From Xanthobacteraceae bacterium (GTDB lineage Bacteria; Pseudomonadota; Alphaproteobacteria; Rhizobiales; Xanthobacteraceae): a stretch of 6,158 nucleotides of DNA. The notes under the pieces were generated by a model. It saw only the letters and a program-made list of their open reading frames with translations, was not told the DNA's origin and searched no databases. Position numbers and translations under genes: made by a program. Of this stretch, positions 1 through 5,027 are shown one piece after another. Location: positions 1-6,158 of the forward strand of contig JASHWN010000069.1 of NCBI GenBank assembly GCA_030044035.1. Reading direction: 5' to 3'. How positions within the stretch are numbered: the stretch's first letter is position 1; each line of letters starts with the position of its first letter.

Positions 1-351
1 GTCGCCCGGCGCCGTGAGCGCTTGGGCCACGTTGGCGAAGCCTTCCTTCGAGCCGAGCGTGCTGACGATCTGCGTATCGGGATTGAGTTTCACCCCGAAG
101 CGGCGGGCATAGTAGGCGGCTTGCGCGCGGCGCAGCCCGGGAATGCCCTTGGAGGCCGAGTAGCGGTCGGTGCGCGCCCTGCCGATCGTCTCCTTGATCT
201 TCTCCACCACATGGGCGGGCGCCGGCAGATCCGGATTGCCCATGCCGAGGTCGATGATATCCGCGCCGTCGTTGCGCGCCGCGGCCTTGGCGCGGTTGAC
301 CACCTCGAAGACGTAGGGCGGCAGGCGGCGGATGCGGTAAAACTCGTCCAT
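1..351 (-). CDS. PLP-dependent class I/II aminotransferase (AlaC / LL-diaminopimelate aminotransferase-like), N-terminal part
   Basis: First 117 residues of a fold-type I aminotransferase; the rest lies beyond the left edge. Seen: an opening RIRRLPPYVFE (residues 6-16), then DIIDLGMGNPDLPAP (31-45), a stretch seen near the N terminus of class I aminotransferases. RYSASKGIPGLR follows at 63-74, and LGSKEG at 99-104, where the cofactor phosphate-binding region begins. The PLP-binding lysine is outside the window. The ATG at 351 is the first possible start, because an in-frame TAA lies six codons upstream. GGAAC just before it is a weak ribosome binding site. Family knowledge: alphaproteobacterial members are often named LL-diaminopimelate aminotransferase, but these bacteria usually make lysine by the succinylase route, so an alanine- or aromatic-type transaminase is equally possible. 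It sits 65 bases after the lipoprotein gene on the same strand with no clear terminator between, so co-transcription is possible. Confidence 0.9.
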   Translation of the reverse strand, partial: MDEFYRIRRLPPYVFEVVNRAKAAARNDGADIIDLGMGNPDLPAPAHVVEKIKETIGRARTDRYSASKGIPGLRRAQAAYYARRFGVKLNPDTQIVSTLGSKEGFANVAQALTAPGD

Positions 352-416
352 TGGCAGTTCCGGCGTTTATCTCGGCGCGCTCGATAATGCGGCACAACAA
401 TGACTCAACGCTTTTA

Positions 417-737
417 TCACGGCTTCGCGGCACCGCCAGCCGTTTGGGTTGCGCCGGCGCTTGCGCCATTGCCGGTGCCGCAATTTGCGGCGTTGGGCGA
501 GCCGTTGGCCACGGCTTCGGCGCACAACCGTTGGCGCTCGGCAGCGAGGTTGTCCATCGCCGCCTTGACCTGCTCGGGGCTCATCGGAGTGTCCTCGCGC
601 GCCGGCGGCTTGTCGAGCACCGCGGGAAACAGGCTCGGCGCCGACGATGACGAGCAACCGGCGATGAGGACCGCGCCCATGCAGCCAAAAGCCAAAGCCG
701 CGAGCAGCCGCGCAGGCAGGCAACGACGACGGTTCAT
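417..737 (-). CDS. small putative lipoprotein, function unknown
   Basis: A 106-residue protein with a clear lipoprotein signal: a basic N terminus (MNRRR), a hydrophobic stretch at about residues 10-27, and a lipobox I-A-G-C with the lipidated cysteine at 28, followed by four serines. The mature part is about 79 residues. It contains a short, probably helical, charged segment at 53-75 (SPEQVKAAMDNLAAERQRL), two further cysteines at 72 and 86, and a low-complexity Gly/Ala/Thr tail. I do not recognise a domain. The start at 737 is supported by GGGGA about 8 bases upstream. The reading frame stays open much further upstream, to base 1364, but that part lies antisense to phaC and its control region and is not credible. 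It is likely exported and lipid-anchored in a membrane; outer membrane is the default because Asp does not follow the cysteine. It is divergent from phaC. Confidence 0.72.
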   Translation of the reverse strand: MNRRRCLPARLLAALAFGCMGAVLIAGCSSSSAPSLFPAVLDKPPAREDTPMSPEQVKAAMDNLAAERQRLCAEAVANGSPNAANCGTGNGASAGATQTAGGAAKP

Positions 738-1051
738 TCGTACGTCCCCGCTAACCCGGCGCGAGCTACTTTGGCGATCGGGGCCAGCAGCCGCGCCTAG
801 CCCCCCTTTTGCCCCCGTAATATTTACCAATCCAATACTTATCCGGCTCATTTCAAAGATCGGATCAACGCGGGTAGCGCGCCAATATGTCGAAACAAGG
901 ACCTGCCGGCACGCCTGAATTGCAGGCGCCGATGCGTTGCGGCGGCCGCAATGGCGCCCGCACCCGCCTTGCAGCGAGCGGCGTCGGAGGCCATTTGTTC
1001 GGAAAAGAGCTAGGCCGGGCGTCAAATCCCCTCGGCATTGAGGAAATGCTC
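738..1051. promoter_or_regulatory. divergent control region between the lipoprotein gene and phaC
   Basis: 314 bases with no gene I accept. It holds a small AT-rich patch at about 819-842 (TAATATTTACC and following), which stands out in this GC-rich DNA and is a plausible place for promoter elements. I found no convincing -35/-10 pair on either strand. The right half holds a perfect TTGCGGC palindrome (listed separately) and a good ribosome binding site for phaC at 1040-1044. A plus-strand frame is open from ATG 887 into phaC; I read its first 55 codons as untranslated leader or promoter DNA. Confidence 0.5.
937..951. repeat. perfect inverted repeat TTGCGGC-G-GCCGCAA upstream of phaC
   Basis: Two 7-base arms, perfectly complementary around a single central G, centred about 108 bases before the preferred phaC start. 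Another TTGC lies just upstream at 920-923. Family knowledge: PHA repressors of the PhaR type bind TGC/GCA-rich sites in alphaproteobacteria. This site does not match the CTGC-N3/4-GCAG form, so assigning it to PhaR is only a guess. It also contains GCGGCCGC, so part of the symmetry may be ordinary for GC-rich DNA. Confidence 0.4.
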
Positions 1052-2857
1052 GTGCGGGCGCAAACGCAACAACCGCTGCAGGTCGGCGGCCTCGACATCG
1101 AGGCGTTTTCGCGCAATGTGGCGCGTCTCGTCGAGGAAGGCGGCCGAGCGCTTGCCGCGTATATGAAGCCCCGCGAGGAAGGCCGCAGCGACCGCGAATT
1201 CGCCGACGAGGCGGCGGAGGTCGTGAAGACCCTCGGCCAAGTCGCCGAATACTGGCTCGCCGATCCGCAACGCGCCGTCGAACTGCAAGCCCGGCTCGGC
1301 AAAGCCTATCTCGAGCTTTGGGCCGCGGCGGCCAAGCGGCTTGCCGGGGAAGAGACGCCCCCAATCGTGACCCCGGAAGCGGCCGACCGCCGCTTCGCCG
1401 ACCCGGAATGGTCGTCCAACCAGTTCTACGACTTTCTCAAGCAGGCCTATCTGCTCACCGCGCAATGGGCCAACCGGCTGGTCGCCGACGCTGCCGGTAT
1501 CGATCCGCACACCAAGCAGAAGGCCGAGTTCTACGTGCGGCAGATCATCAACGCGATCTCGCCGACCAATTTCGTGCTGACCAATCCGGAATTGCTGCGC
1601 GAGACGCTGACCAGCAACGCCGAAAATCTCGCCCGCGGCATGCACATGCTGGCCGAGGACATCACCGCCGGCGGCGGCGATCTGCGCATCCGCCAGTCGG
1701 ATTCATCGATGTTCGAGGTCGGCCGCAACCTGGCGACCACGCCAGGCAAGGTGATTTTCCAGAACGATCTGATGCAGCTCATCCAATATGAGCCGGCCAC
1801 GGCCGCGGTGCTCAAGCGTCCCGTGCTGATCGTGCCGCCGTGGATCAACAAATTCTACGTCCTCGACCTGACGCCGGAGAAATCGTTCATCAAATGGTGC
1901 GTCGACCAGGGCTTGACCGTGTTCTGCATCTCCTGGGTCAACCCGGACGCGCATCTGGCGCAAAAGACCTTCGAAGATTACGTCCGCGAGGGCCCGATCG
2001 CCGCGCTCGATGTCATCGAGAAAGCGGCCGGCGAAAACGAGGTGCACGCGATCGGCTATTGCGTCGGCGGCACCATGCTGTCGGTGGCGCTCGCCGCCAT
2101 GGCGGCCTGGGGCGATAAGCGCATCGTCTCGGCGACGCTGTTCGCCGCCCAGGTCGATTTCACCTATGCGGGGGACCTCAAAGTCTTTGTCGACGAAGAG
2201 CAGGTCAAGGCCATCGAGCAGCGCATGGCGCAGCAGGGCTTTCTCGAAGCTACCTCGATGGCCGACGTGTTCAATCTGTTGCGCTCCAACGACCTGATCT
2301 GGCCCTACGTCATCAACAATTATCTCAAGGGCAAGGCGCCGTTTCCGTTCGACCTGTTGTACTGGAACTCGGACGCGACGCGGCTGCCGGCCGCCAACCA
2401 TTCGTTCTATCTGCGCAACTGCTATCTCGACAACAACTTGTCCAAGGGAACGGTGAAGATCGGCGACACGCCGATCGATCTGAAGACGATCAAGATCCCG
2501 ATCTACAATCTGGCGACGCGCGAAGACCACATCGCGCCGCCGAAGTCGGTCATGCTCGGCAGCAAGTTCTTCGGCGGCCCGGTGCGCTTCGTGCTGTCGG
2601 GCTCCGGGCACATCGCCGGCGTGGTCAATCCGCCGGCGCGCCAGAAATATCAGTACTGGACCGGGCCGCGGCCGCGCGGCGCCGACGTCGACAAGTGGCT
2701 CGCCAAGGCCAAGGAGCATGCCGGCTCGTGGTGGCCGGACTGGCTCGCCTGGCTCAAGAAGCAGGGCGCGACCGAAGTGACGGCGCGCGCGCCGGGCGGC
2801 AGCGCGCTCAAGCCGCTCGAGGATGCGCCGGGCAGCTACGTGAAGATGCGGGCGTAA
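1052..2857 (+). CDS. phaC: class I poly(3-hydroxyalkanoate) synthase (PHB synthase)
   Basis: Polymerises (R)-3-hydroxyacyl-CoA, mainly 3-hydroxybutyryl-CoA, into PHA on the surface of storage granules and releases CoA. With the GTG start the protein has 601 residues, close to the roughly 590-600 usual for class I. The N-terminal half is PhaC_N-like ([10 protein letters not shown] and [15 protein letters not shown] near the start). The C-terminal half is an alpha/beta hydrolase with SWVNPD at 294-299 and the modified lipase box GYCVGG, nucleophile Cys337. The other triad members are Asp492 (REDH) and His520 (GSGHIAG). The Asp-His spacing of 28 equals that of the Cupriavidus necator enzyme. Start choice: GTG 1052 has GAGGA seven bases upstream. 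ATG 887 would add 55 residues of unlike composition and has no ribosome binding site; ATG 1046 is too close to the GAGGA. No phaR, phaP or phaAB is visible nearby. Confidence 0.96.
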   Translation: MRAQTQQPLQVGGLDIEAFSRNVARLVEEGGRALAAYMKPREEGRSDREFADEAAEVVKTLGQVAEYWLADPQRAVELQARLGKAYLELWAAAAKRLAGEETPPIVTPEAADRRFADPEWSSNQFYDFLKQAYLLTAQWANRLVADAAGIDPHTKQKAEFYVRQIINAISPTNFVLTNPELLRETLTSNAENLARGMHMLAEDITAGGGDLRIRQSDSSMFEVGRNLATTPGKVIFQNDLMQLIQYEPATAAVLKRPVLIVPPWINKFYVLDLTPEKSFIKWCVDQGLTVFCISWVNPDAHLAQKTFEDYVREGPIAALDVIEKAAGENEVHAIGYCVGGTMLSVALAAMAAWGDKRIVSATLFAAQVDFTYAGDLKVFVDEEQVKAIEQRMAQQGFLEATSMADVFNLLRSNDLIWPYVINNYLKGKAPFPFDLLYWNSDATRLPAANHSFYLRNCYLDNNLSKGTVKIGDTPIDLKTIKIPIYNLATREDHIAPPKSVMLGSKFFGGPVRFVLSGSGHIAGVVNPPARQKYQYWTGPRPRGADVDKWLAKAKEHAGSWWPDWLAWLKKQGATEVTARAPGGSALKPLEDAPGSYVKMRA

Positions 2858-2868
2858 GCCCCCCGACG

Positions 2869-2897
2869 TTGCTTCCAGCGACAATTAGGCGTATATG
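2869..2897 (+). promoter_or_regulatory. putative promoter of the toxin-antitoxin operon
   Basis: TTGCTT (2869-2874), a 17-base spacer and TATATG (2892-2897) form a moderate sigma-70-like promoter, with three of six and four of six consensus bases. Transcription would begin near 2904, inside the tandem palindromes and about 27 bases before the antitoxin ATG. It starts 11 bases after the phaC stop codon, so the module need not rely on phaC transcription. Confidence 0.5.
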
Positions 2898-2920
2898 ACC
2901 ATGGTCACTGACTATGGTCA
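2896..2920. promoter_or_regulatory. tandem palindromic operator, probably bound by the antitoxin
   Basis: Two copies of a 12-base palindrome lie centre to centre 13 bases apart: TGACCATGGTCA (2896-2907, perfect) and TGACTATGGTCA (2909-2920, one symmetric pair broken). They overlap the -10 box and the predicted transcription start. Family knowledge: Phd/YefM antitoxins bind short palindromes at their own promoter as dimers and repress the operon, better together with toxin. The sequence symmetry is seen; binding is inferred. Confidence 0.6.
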
Positions 2921-2930
2921 CGAGGTCGCC

Positions 2931-3161
2931 ATGTCGCGGATGATCAAAGCCTCCGAATTCAAGGCAAAATGCTTGGCCCTCTTGGATGAGGTCGAGCGGA
3001 CCGGCGAAAACCTCGTCATCACCAAAAAGGGTAAACCCGTCGCGGATGTCGTGCCACATAAGCCGCTCAAGAGGAACCTAATCGGAGCGCTGAAAGGGCG
3101 CGTCGAGATTCTTGGTGACATTATTTCTCCTATTGACGTTGAATGGGAAGCGCTCAAGTGA
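2931..3161 (+). CDS. type II antitoxin, Phd/YefM family (VapB-like partner of a PIN toxin)
   Basis: 76 residues. The N-terminal part (MSRMIKASEFKAKCLALLDEV) followed by GENLVITKKGKPVADVVP (25-42) is the Phd/YefM DNA-binding fold. The C-terminal part (GALKGRVEILGDI and the DVEWEAL end) is the toxin-wrapping tail typical of Phd-like antitoxins paired with COG3744-type PIN toxins. It should neutralise the ribonuclease next door and repress the operon. Start choice: ATG 2931 has GAGG five bases upstream and the product begins like the family. ATGs at 2895 and 2901 are in frame but lie in the -10 box and operator, so I reject them. The stop codon overlaps the toxin start by four bases (GTGA), which suggests translational coupling. 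Base composition is lower in GC than in phaC. Confidence 0.88.
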   Translation: MSRMIKASEFKAKCLALLDEVERTGENLVITKKGKPVADVVPHKPLKRNLIGALKGRVEILGDIISPIDVEWEALK

Positions 3162-3562
3162 TCCTGCTGGATACTCACGCAGCAGTCTGGTCAGTGAGCG
3201 ACAGTAAATCCTTAGGCAGACAGTCACGTCGGATTCTCCGCCAAGCTGAGAAAACTGATCGGGTCGTCGCAATCAGCGCAGTTAGCTTTTGGGAAATCGG
3301 ATTACTCATCGCGAAGCGGCGGCTGCGCCTCCTCGACTCTGCTCTGGAATTCCGCAAGGTTGTCCTTGCCAGGGGCACTGTTGAACTCCCCCTGACCGGC
3401 GAAATAGCTATCCTTGCATGCGAGCTTGAGGATTTGCACGGCGACCCCGCCGATCGCTTCATCGCCGCGACTGCGATCATGCACGCTGCCACATTAATAA
3501 CGGCCGACGAGAGGCTTCTGAGGTCGCGCCACATTCCGCGCAAACAAAACGCCGAAGCCTGA
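3158..3562 (+). CDS. vapC: VapC-family toxin, PIN-domain ribonuclease (COG3744 type)
   Basis: 134 residues, the usual length for the family. The opening MILLDTHAAVW carries the first PIN acidic residue, Asp5. Glu46 (SFWEIG), Asp96 and Asp99 (HGDPADRFIAATA), and Asp117 (LITADERLL) complete the acidic metal site. Family knowledge: VapC toxins are Mg-dependent RNases that cut tRNA or rRNA and stop growth when released from antitoxin; the target here cannot be read from sequence. Start choice: GTG 3158 has GGGAAG seven bases upstream, overlaps the antitoxin stop by four bases, and gives the family-typical N terminus. ATG 3143 would add five atypical residues. My hand count over 3181-3420 gives 133 of 240 G+C (55%), against 87 of 120 (about 72%) in two sampled phaC lines, which fits acquisition by transfer. 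All active-site acids are present, so it is probably intact. It converges on argC with a 48-base gap and no clear terminator. Confidence 0.9.
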   Translation: MILLDTHAAVWSVSDSKSLGRQSRRILRQAEKTDRVVAISAVSFWEIGLLIAKRRLRLLDSALEFRKVVLARGTVELPLTGEIAILACELEDLHGDPADRFIAATAIMHAATLITADERLLRSRHIPRKQNAEA

Positions 3563-3610
3563 CTTTCATGGACTCGTGACGGCAGCGCTGACTTTTTGGT
3601 TTTCTGCGTA

Positions 3611-4693
3611 TCAAGGAAACAGCGCCACTTGCTCGAGCCCCATCGTCTCCGGAAAGCCGAGCATCACGTTCATGTTCTGCACGGCCTGGCCGGAAGCGCC
3701 CTTGGCCAGGTTATCGAGCGCCGAGACGATGATGGCACGGCCGGCGATGCGGTCGGGCGCAACGCCGATGAAGGTCATGTTGGAGCCGCGCACGTGACGG
3801 GTCTGCGGCAAGGTGCGGAACGGCAGCACGTGGACGAATGGCTCGTTGGTGTAAGCCTTTGCCAACAGCGCATGCAGGTCCTCCGGCGCGGCTGGCGTCG
3901 CCTCGGCGCCGCGCGCGTAAATGGTCGAGAGAATGCCGCGGTTCATCGGCGCCAGATGCGGCGTAAAGGTCACGATCACCTCGCGGCCAGCGGCGCGCGA
4001 AAACTCCTGATCCAGCTCCGCCATGTGGCGATGATGGCCGACGCCATAGGCATGAAAGCCTTCGGACAATTCGGCGAACAGCATGTCCTCGCGCACCGCC
4101 CTGCCCGCTCCGGTTATGCCGGATTTGGCGTCGATGACGATCTCGTCCGGATCGATCGCGTTCGCTTTGAGGAGCGGGATCAGCGCAAGCTCGGCGCAAG
4201 TGGTGTAGCAGCCCGGATTGGCGACGAGCCGCGCCGCCTTGATCTGCGGCCGATAGATTTCGGTCAGCCCGTACACCGCTTCTTTCTGCAGCTGCGGCGC
4301 CGCGTGCTCGTGGCCGTACCAGCGCGCGTACGCGACCGGATCGGCGAGACGGAAATCGGCGGAGAGATCGACCACTTTGGTGCGCGGGGCGCGCTCGAGC
4401 AGGTCGGCGATCACTTTCTGCGTGGTGCCGTGCGGCAGCGCGCAGAACGCGACATCGAGCGCCAGCTTTTGCCAATCGGCGCCTTCGATCGAGGTCAGGA
4501 TCGGCAGCTTATAGGGGGCGAATTGCGGAAACACCTCCGCCATCGCCTTGCCGGCACGGCGCTCGGCCGTCAGCAACGCGATTTCGGCCCGCGGATGGCC
4601 GATGAGGAGTCGCAGGAGTTCGGCGCCGGTGTAGCCGGACGCGCCGAGCACGCCGATCTTGGTCTTATTCTCTTGGCTGCTTTGCGCAGACAT
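3611..4693 (-). CDS. argC: N-acetyl-gamma-glutamyl-phosphate reductase
   Basis: Third step of arginine (and ornithine) biosynthesis: NADPH-dependent reduction of N-acetylglutamyl-5-phosphate to N-acetylglutamate-5-semialdehyde, in the cytosol. 360 residues, normal for the type 1 family. Seen: the Rossmann fold start KIGVLGASGYTGAEL (12-26), FCALPHGT (83-90), VVDLSADFR (107-115), the catalytic cysteine Cys162 in NPGCYTT, KSGITGAGR (190-198), and the GHHRHMAEL segment (219-227), which holds the histidine expected to act as general base, and FTPHLAPMNRGI at 243-254. Start ATG 4693 has AAAGGG seven bases upstream, with only the non-conserved MSAQSSQENKT before the first strand. Upstream on the same strand are a promoter and an arginine-rich small ORF, which suggest control by arginine supply. 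No other arg gene is in view. Confidence 0.97.
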   Translation of the reverse strand: MSAQSSQENKTKIGVLGASGYTGAELLRLLIGHPRAEIALLTAERRAGKAMAEVFPQFAPYKLPILTSIEGADWQKLALDVAFCALPHGTTQKVIADLLERAPRTKVVDLSADFRLADPVAYARWYGHEHAAPQLQKEAVYGLTEIYRPQIKAARLVANPGCYTTCAELALIPLLKANAIDPDEIVIDAKSGITGAGRAVREDMLFAELSEGFHAYGVGHHRHMAELDQEFSRAAGREVIVTFTPHLAPMNRGILSTIYARGAEATPAAPEDLHALLAKAYTNEPFVHVLPFRTLPQTRHVRGSNMTFIGVAPDRIAGRAIIVSALDNLAKGASGQAVQNMNVMLGFPETMGLEQVALFP

Positions 4694-4706
4694 CGAAGAA
4701 CCCTTT

Positions 4707-4721
4707 CGCTTTTGGGAAGCG
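4707..4721 (-). promoter_or_regulatory. small stem-loop just before the argC ribosome binding site
   Basis: On the argC strand CGCTT (4721-4717), loop CCCAA, AAGCG (4711-4707) can form a 5-bp stem that ends directly before the Shine-Dalgarno AAAGGG (4706-4701). It leaves the ribosome binding site free, so it could help keep the site open rather than hide it. It is short and could be chance. Confidence 0.25.
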
Positions 4722-4757
4722 TCAGGCCGAATCCGCGAACCAGGATATCAGGGATTG

Positions 4758-4780
4758 GTGCCGCGGAAGGCCGGCGGCAC
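4758..4780 (-). promoter_or_regulatory. putative attenuator hairpin in the argC leader
   Basis: On the argC strand GTGCCGC (4780-4774), a 9-base loop and GCGGCAC (4764-4758) form a perfect 7-bp, GC-rich stem. It begins 14 bases after the stop codon of the arginine-rich leader ORF. It would be the 3:4 hairpin of a classical attenuator. It is not followed by a run of T on that strand (CAATCCCTG follows), so it is not a textbook intrinsic terminator. It could act with Rho, as a pause, or not at all. Confidence 0.4.
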
Positions 4781-4793
4781 GAATGCTAGCTTG

Positions 4794-4874
4794 CTAAACG
4801 CGCATGCCCGCTCGCGCCGTATCGCGGCAGCGACGGCGGCGCCTTGCAATAATGATGGCAACGGGATCGTGCAT
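4794..4874 (-). CDS. putative arginine-rich leader peptide upstream of argC
   Basis: A 26-residue ORF starting MHDPVAIIIA, then five arginine codons in a row (AGG CGC CGC CGT CGC, bases 4844-4830, residues 11-15), then Cys, Arg17 and further arginines at 21 and 25, ending MRV and TAG. Eight of 26 residues are arginine, and the gene 100 bases downstream makes arginine. Its ATG lies exactly six bases after the -10 box of the promoter at 4881-4909, so the transcript would begin at or next to the A of the ATG, without a ribosome binding site. Known parallel: the Sinorhizobium meliloti trpL leader ORF begins at the transcript 5' end. In this reading ribosomes stall on the arginine codons when charged Arg-tRNA is scarce and change the folding of the leader RNA. 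Stalling, expression and function are inferred; a chance arginine run in GC-rich DNA is the alternative. Confidence 0.55.
   Translation of the reverse strand: MHDPVAIIIARRRRRCRDTARAGMRV
4804..4832 (-). promoter_or_regulatory. competing base-pairing segments inside the leader ORF (possible 1:2 and 2:3 pairings)
   Basis: On the argC strand CGCTGCCG (4832-4825, leader codons 15-17) can pair with CGGC (4819-4816) and AGCG (4812-4809) around the loop CGATA, with a three-base bulge. The overlapping segment GCGGGCAT (4811-4804) can instead pair with GTGCCGC (4780-4774), with one bulged G, which would block the downstream hairpin. A ribosome stalled at codons 11-15 would cover the first segment and favour the second pairing. 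One that reaches the stop would cover 4804-4811 and favour the last hairpin. GC-rich DNA offers many such pairings, so this is suggestive only. Confidence 0.35.
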
Positions 4875-4880
4875 GGCCGC

Positions 4881-4909
4881 CATATAGGACCGGCGCACTG
4901 ACCCGTCAA
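4881..4909 (-). promoter_or_regulatory. argC: putative sigma-70-type promoter for the argC leader and argC
   Basis: On the minus strand TTGACG (4909-4904, five of six consensus bases), a spacer of exactly 17 bases (4903-4887) and TATATG (4886-4881, four of six). It is the best promoter match I found in the window. The predicted start near 4874 coincides with the leader ORF ATG and gives a 5' leader of about 180 bases before argC, unusually long unless it is regulatory. Confidence 0.6.
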
Positions 4910-4925
4910 CTTTGCGCGTCAACTT
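4904..4925. repeat. direct repeat CGTCAACTT x2 over the -35 region of the argC promoter
   Basis: CGTCAACTT occurs at 4904-4912 and again at 4917-4925, 13 bases apart. Read towards argC it is AAGTTGACG twice, so the -35 hexamer TTGACG is duplicated. The upstream copy has no -10 partner at 17 bases (AGTGCG there), so a second promoter is unlikely. Tandem activator or repressor half-sites are possible. The repeat also lies in the upstream region of parE, so a bound factor could affect both genes. Confidence 0.45.
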
Positions 4926-5027
4926 AGCCGACCGGTTCATGCTTTGCCGTACCGGTGGCATATTCGGATGGTTGATTCGTCGCCCGCCATTGCGGGCCGA
5001 ACACCGACCCTCCACATGGGAAAAATC
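4926..5027 (+). promoter_or_regulatory. upstream region of parE
   Basis: About 100 bases before the preferred parE start. ACCGGT occurs at 4931-4936 and 4951-4956, each self-complementary and 20 bases apart. CATATT at 4959-4964 is a possible -10 element but has no -35 partner at normal spacing. The parE reading frame is open back to base 4902, with an ATG at 4968 that would add 20 residues to the preferred start. I see no sure promoter. Confidence 0.3.

Noticed and set aside
738..1051. Canonical PhaR site CTGC-N3/4-GCAG
   Set aside because: I looked for the exact form and did not find it. Only the TTGCGGC palindrome and scattered TGC motifs are present.
738..1364. Upstream extension of the lipoprotein frame to base 1364
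   Set aside because: It runs antisense through phaC and its control region, and would bury a clear signal peptide and lipobox in the middle of a protein.
1703..2884. 393-codon open frame on the minus strand opposite phaC
   Set aside because: Antisense shadow of the conserved PhaC catalytic domain, caused by high GC. Its product is rich in Arg, His and Asp with no recognisable motif.
2895..2930. Earlier antitoxin starts at 2895 or 2901
   Set aside because: They lie in the -10 box and operator, with no ribosome binding site. ATG 2931 has GAGG at five bases.
3563..3610. Bidirectional terminator between the toxin gene and argC
   Set aside because: CAGCGCTG followed by a T-rich stretch looks tempting, but it is a zero-loop 8-base palindrome and cannot form a proper hairpin. 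No better stem is visible.
3596..4789. 397-codon open frame on the plus strand opposite argC
   Set aside because: It is a shadow of argC: the minus-strand frame encodes an intact ArgC with all motifs, and the plus-strand product looks like no protein family.
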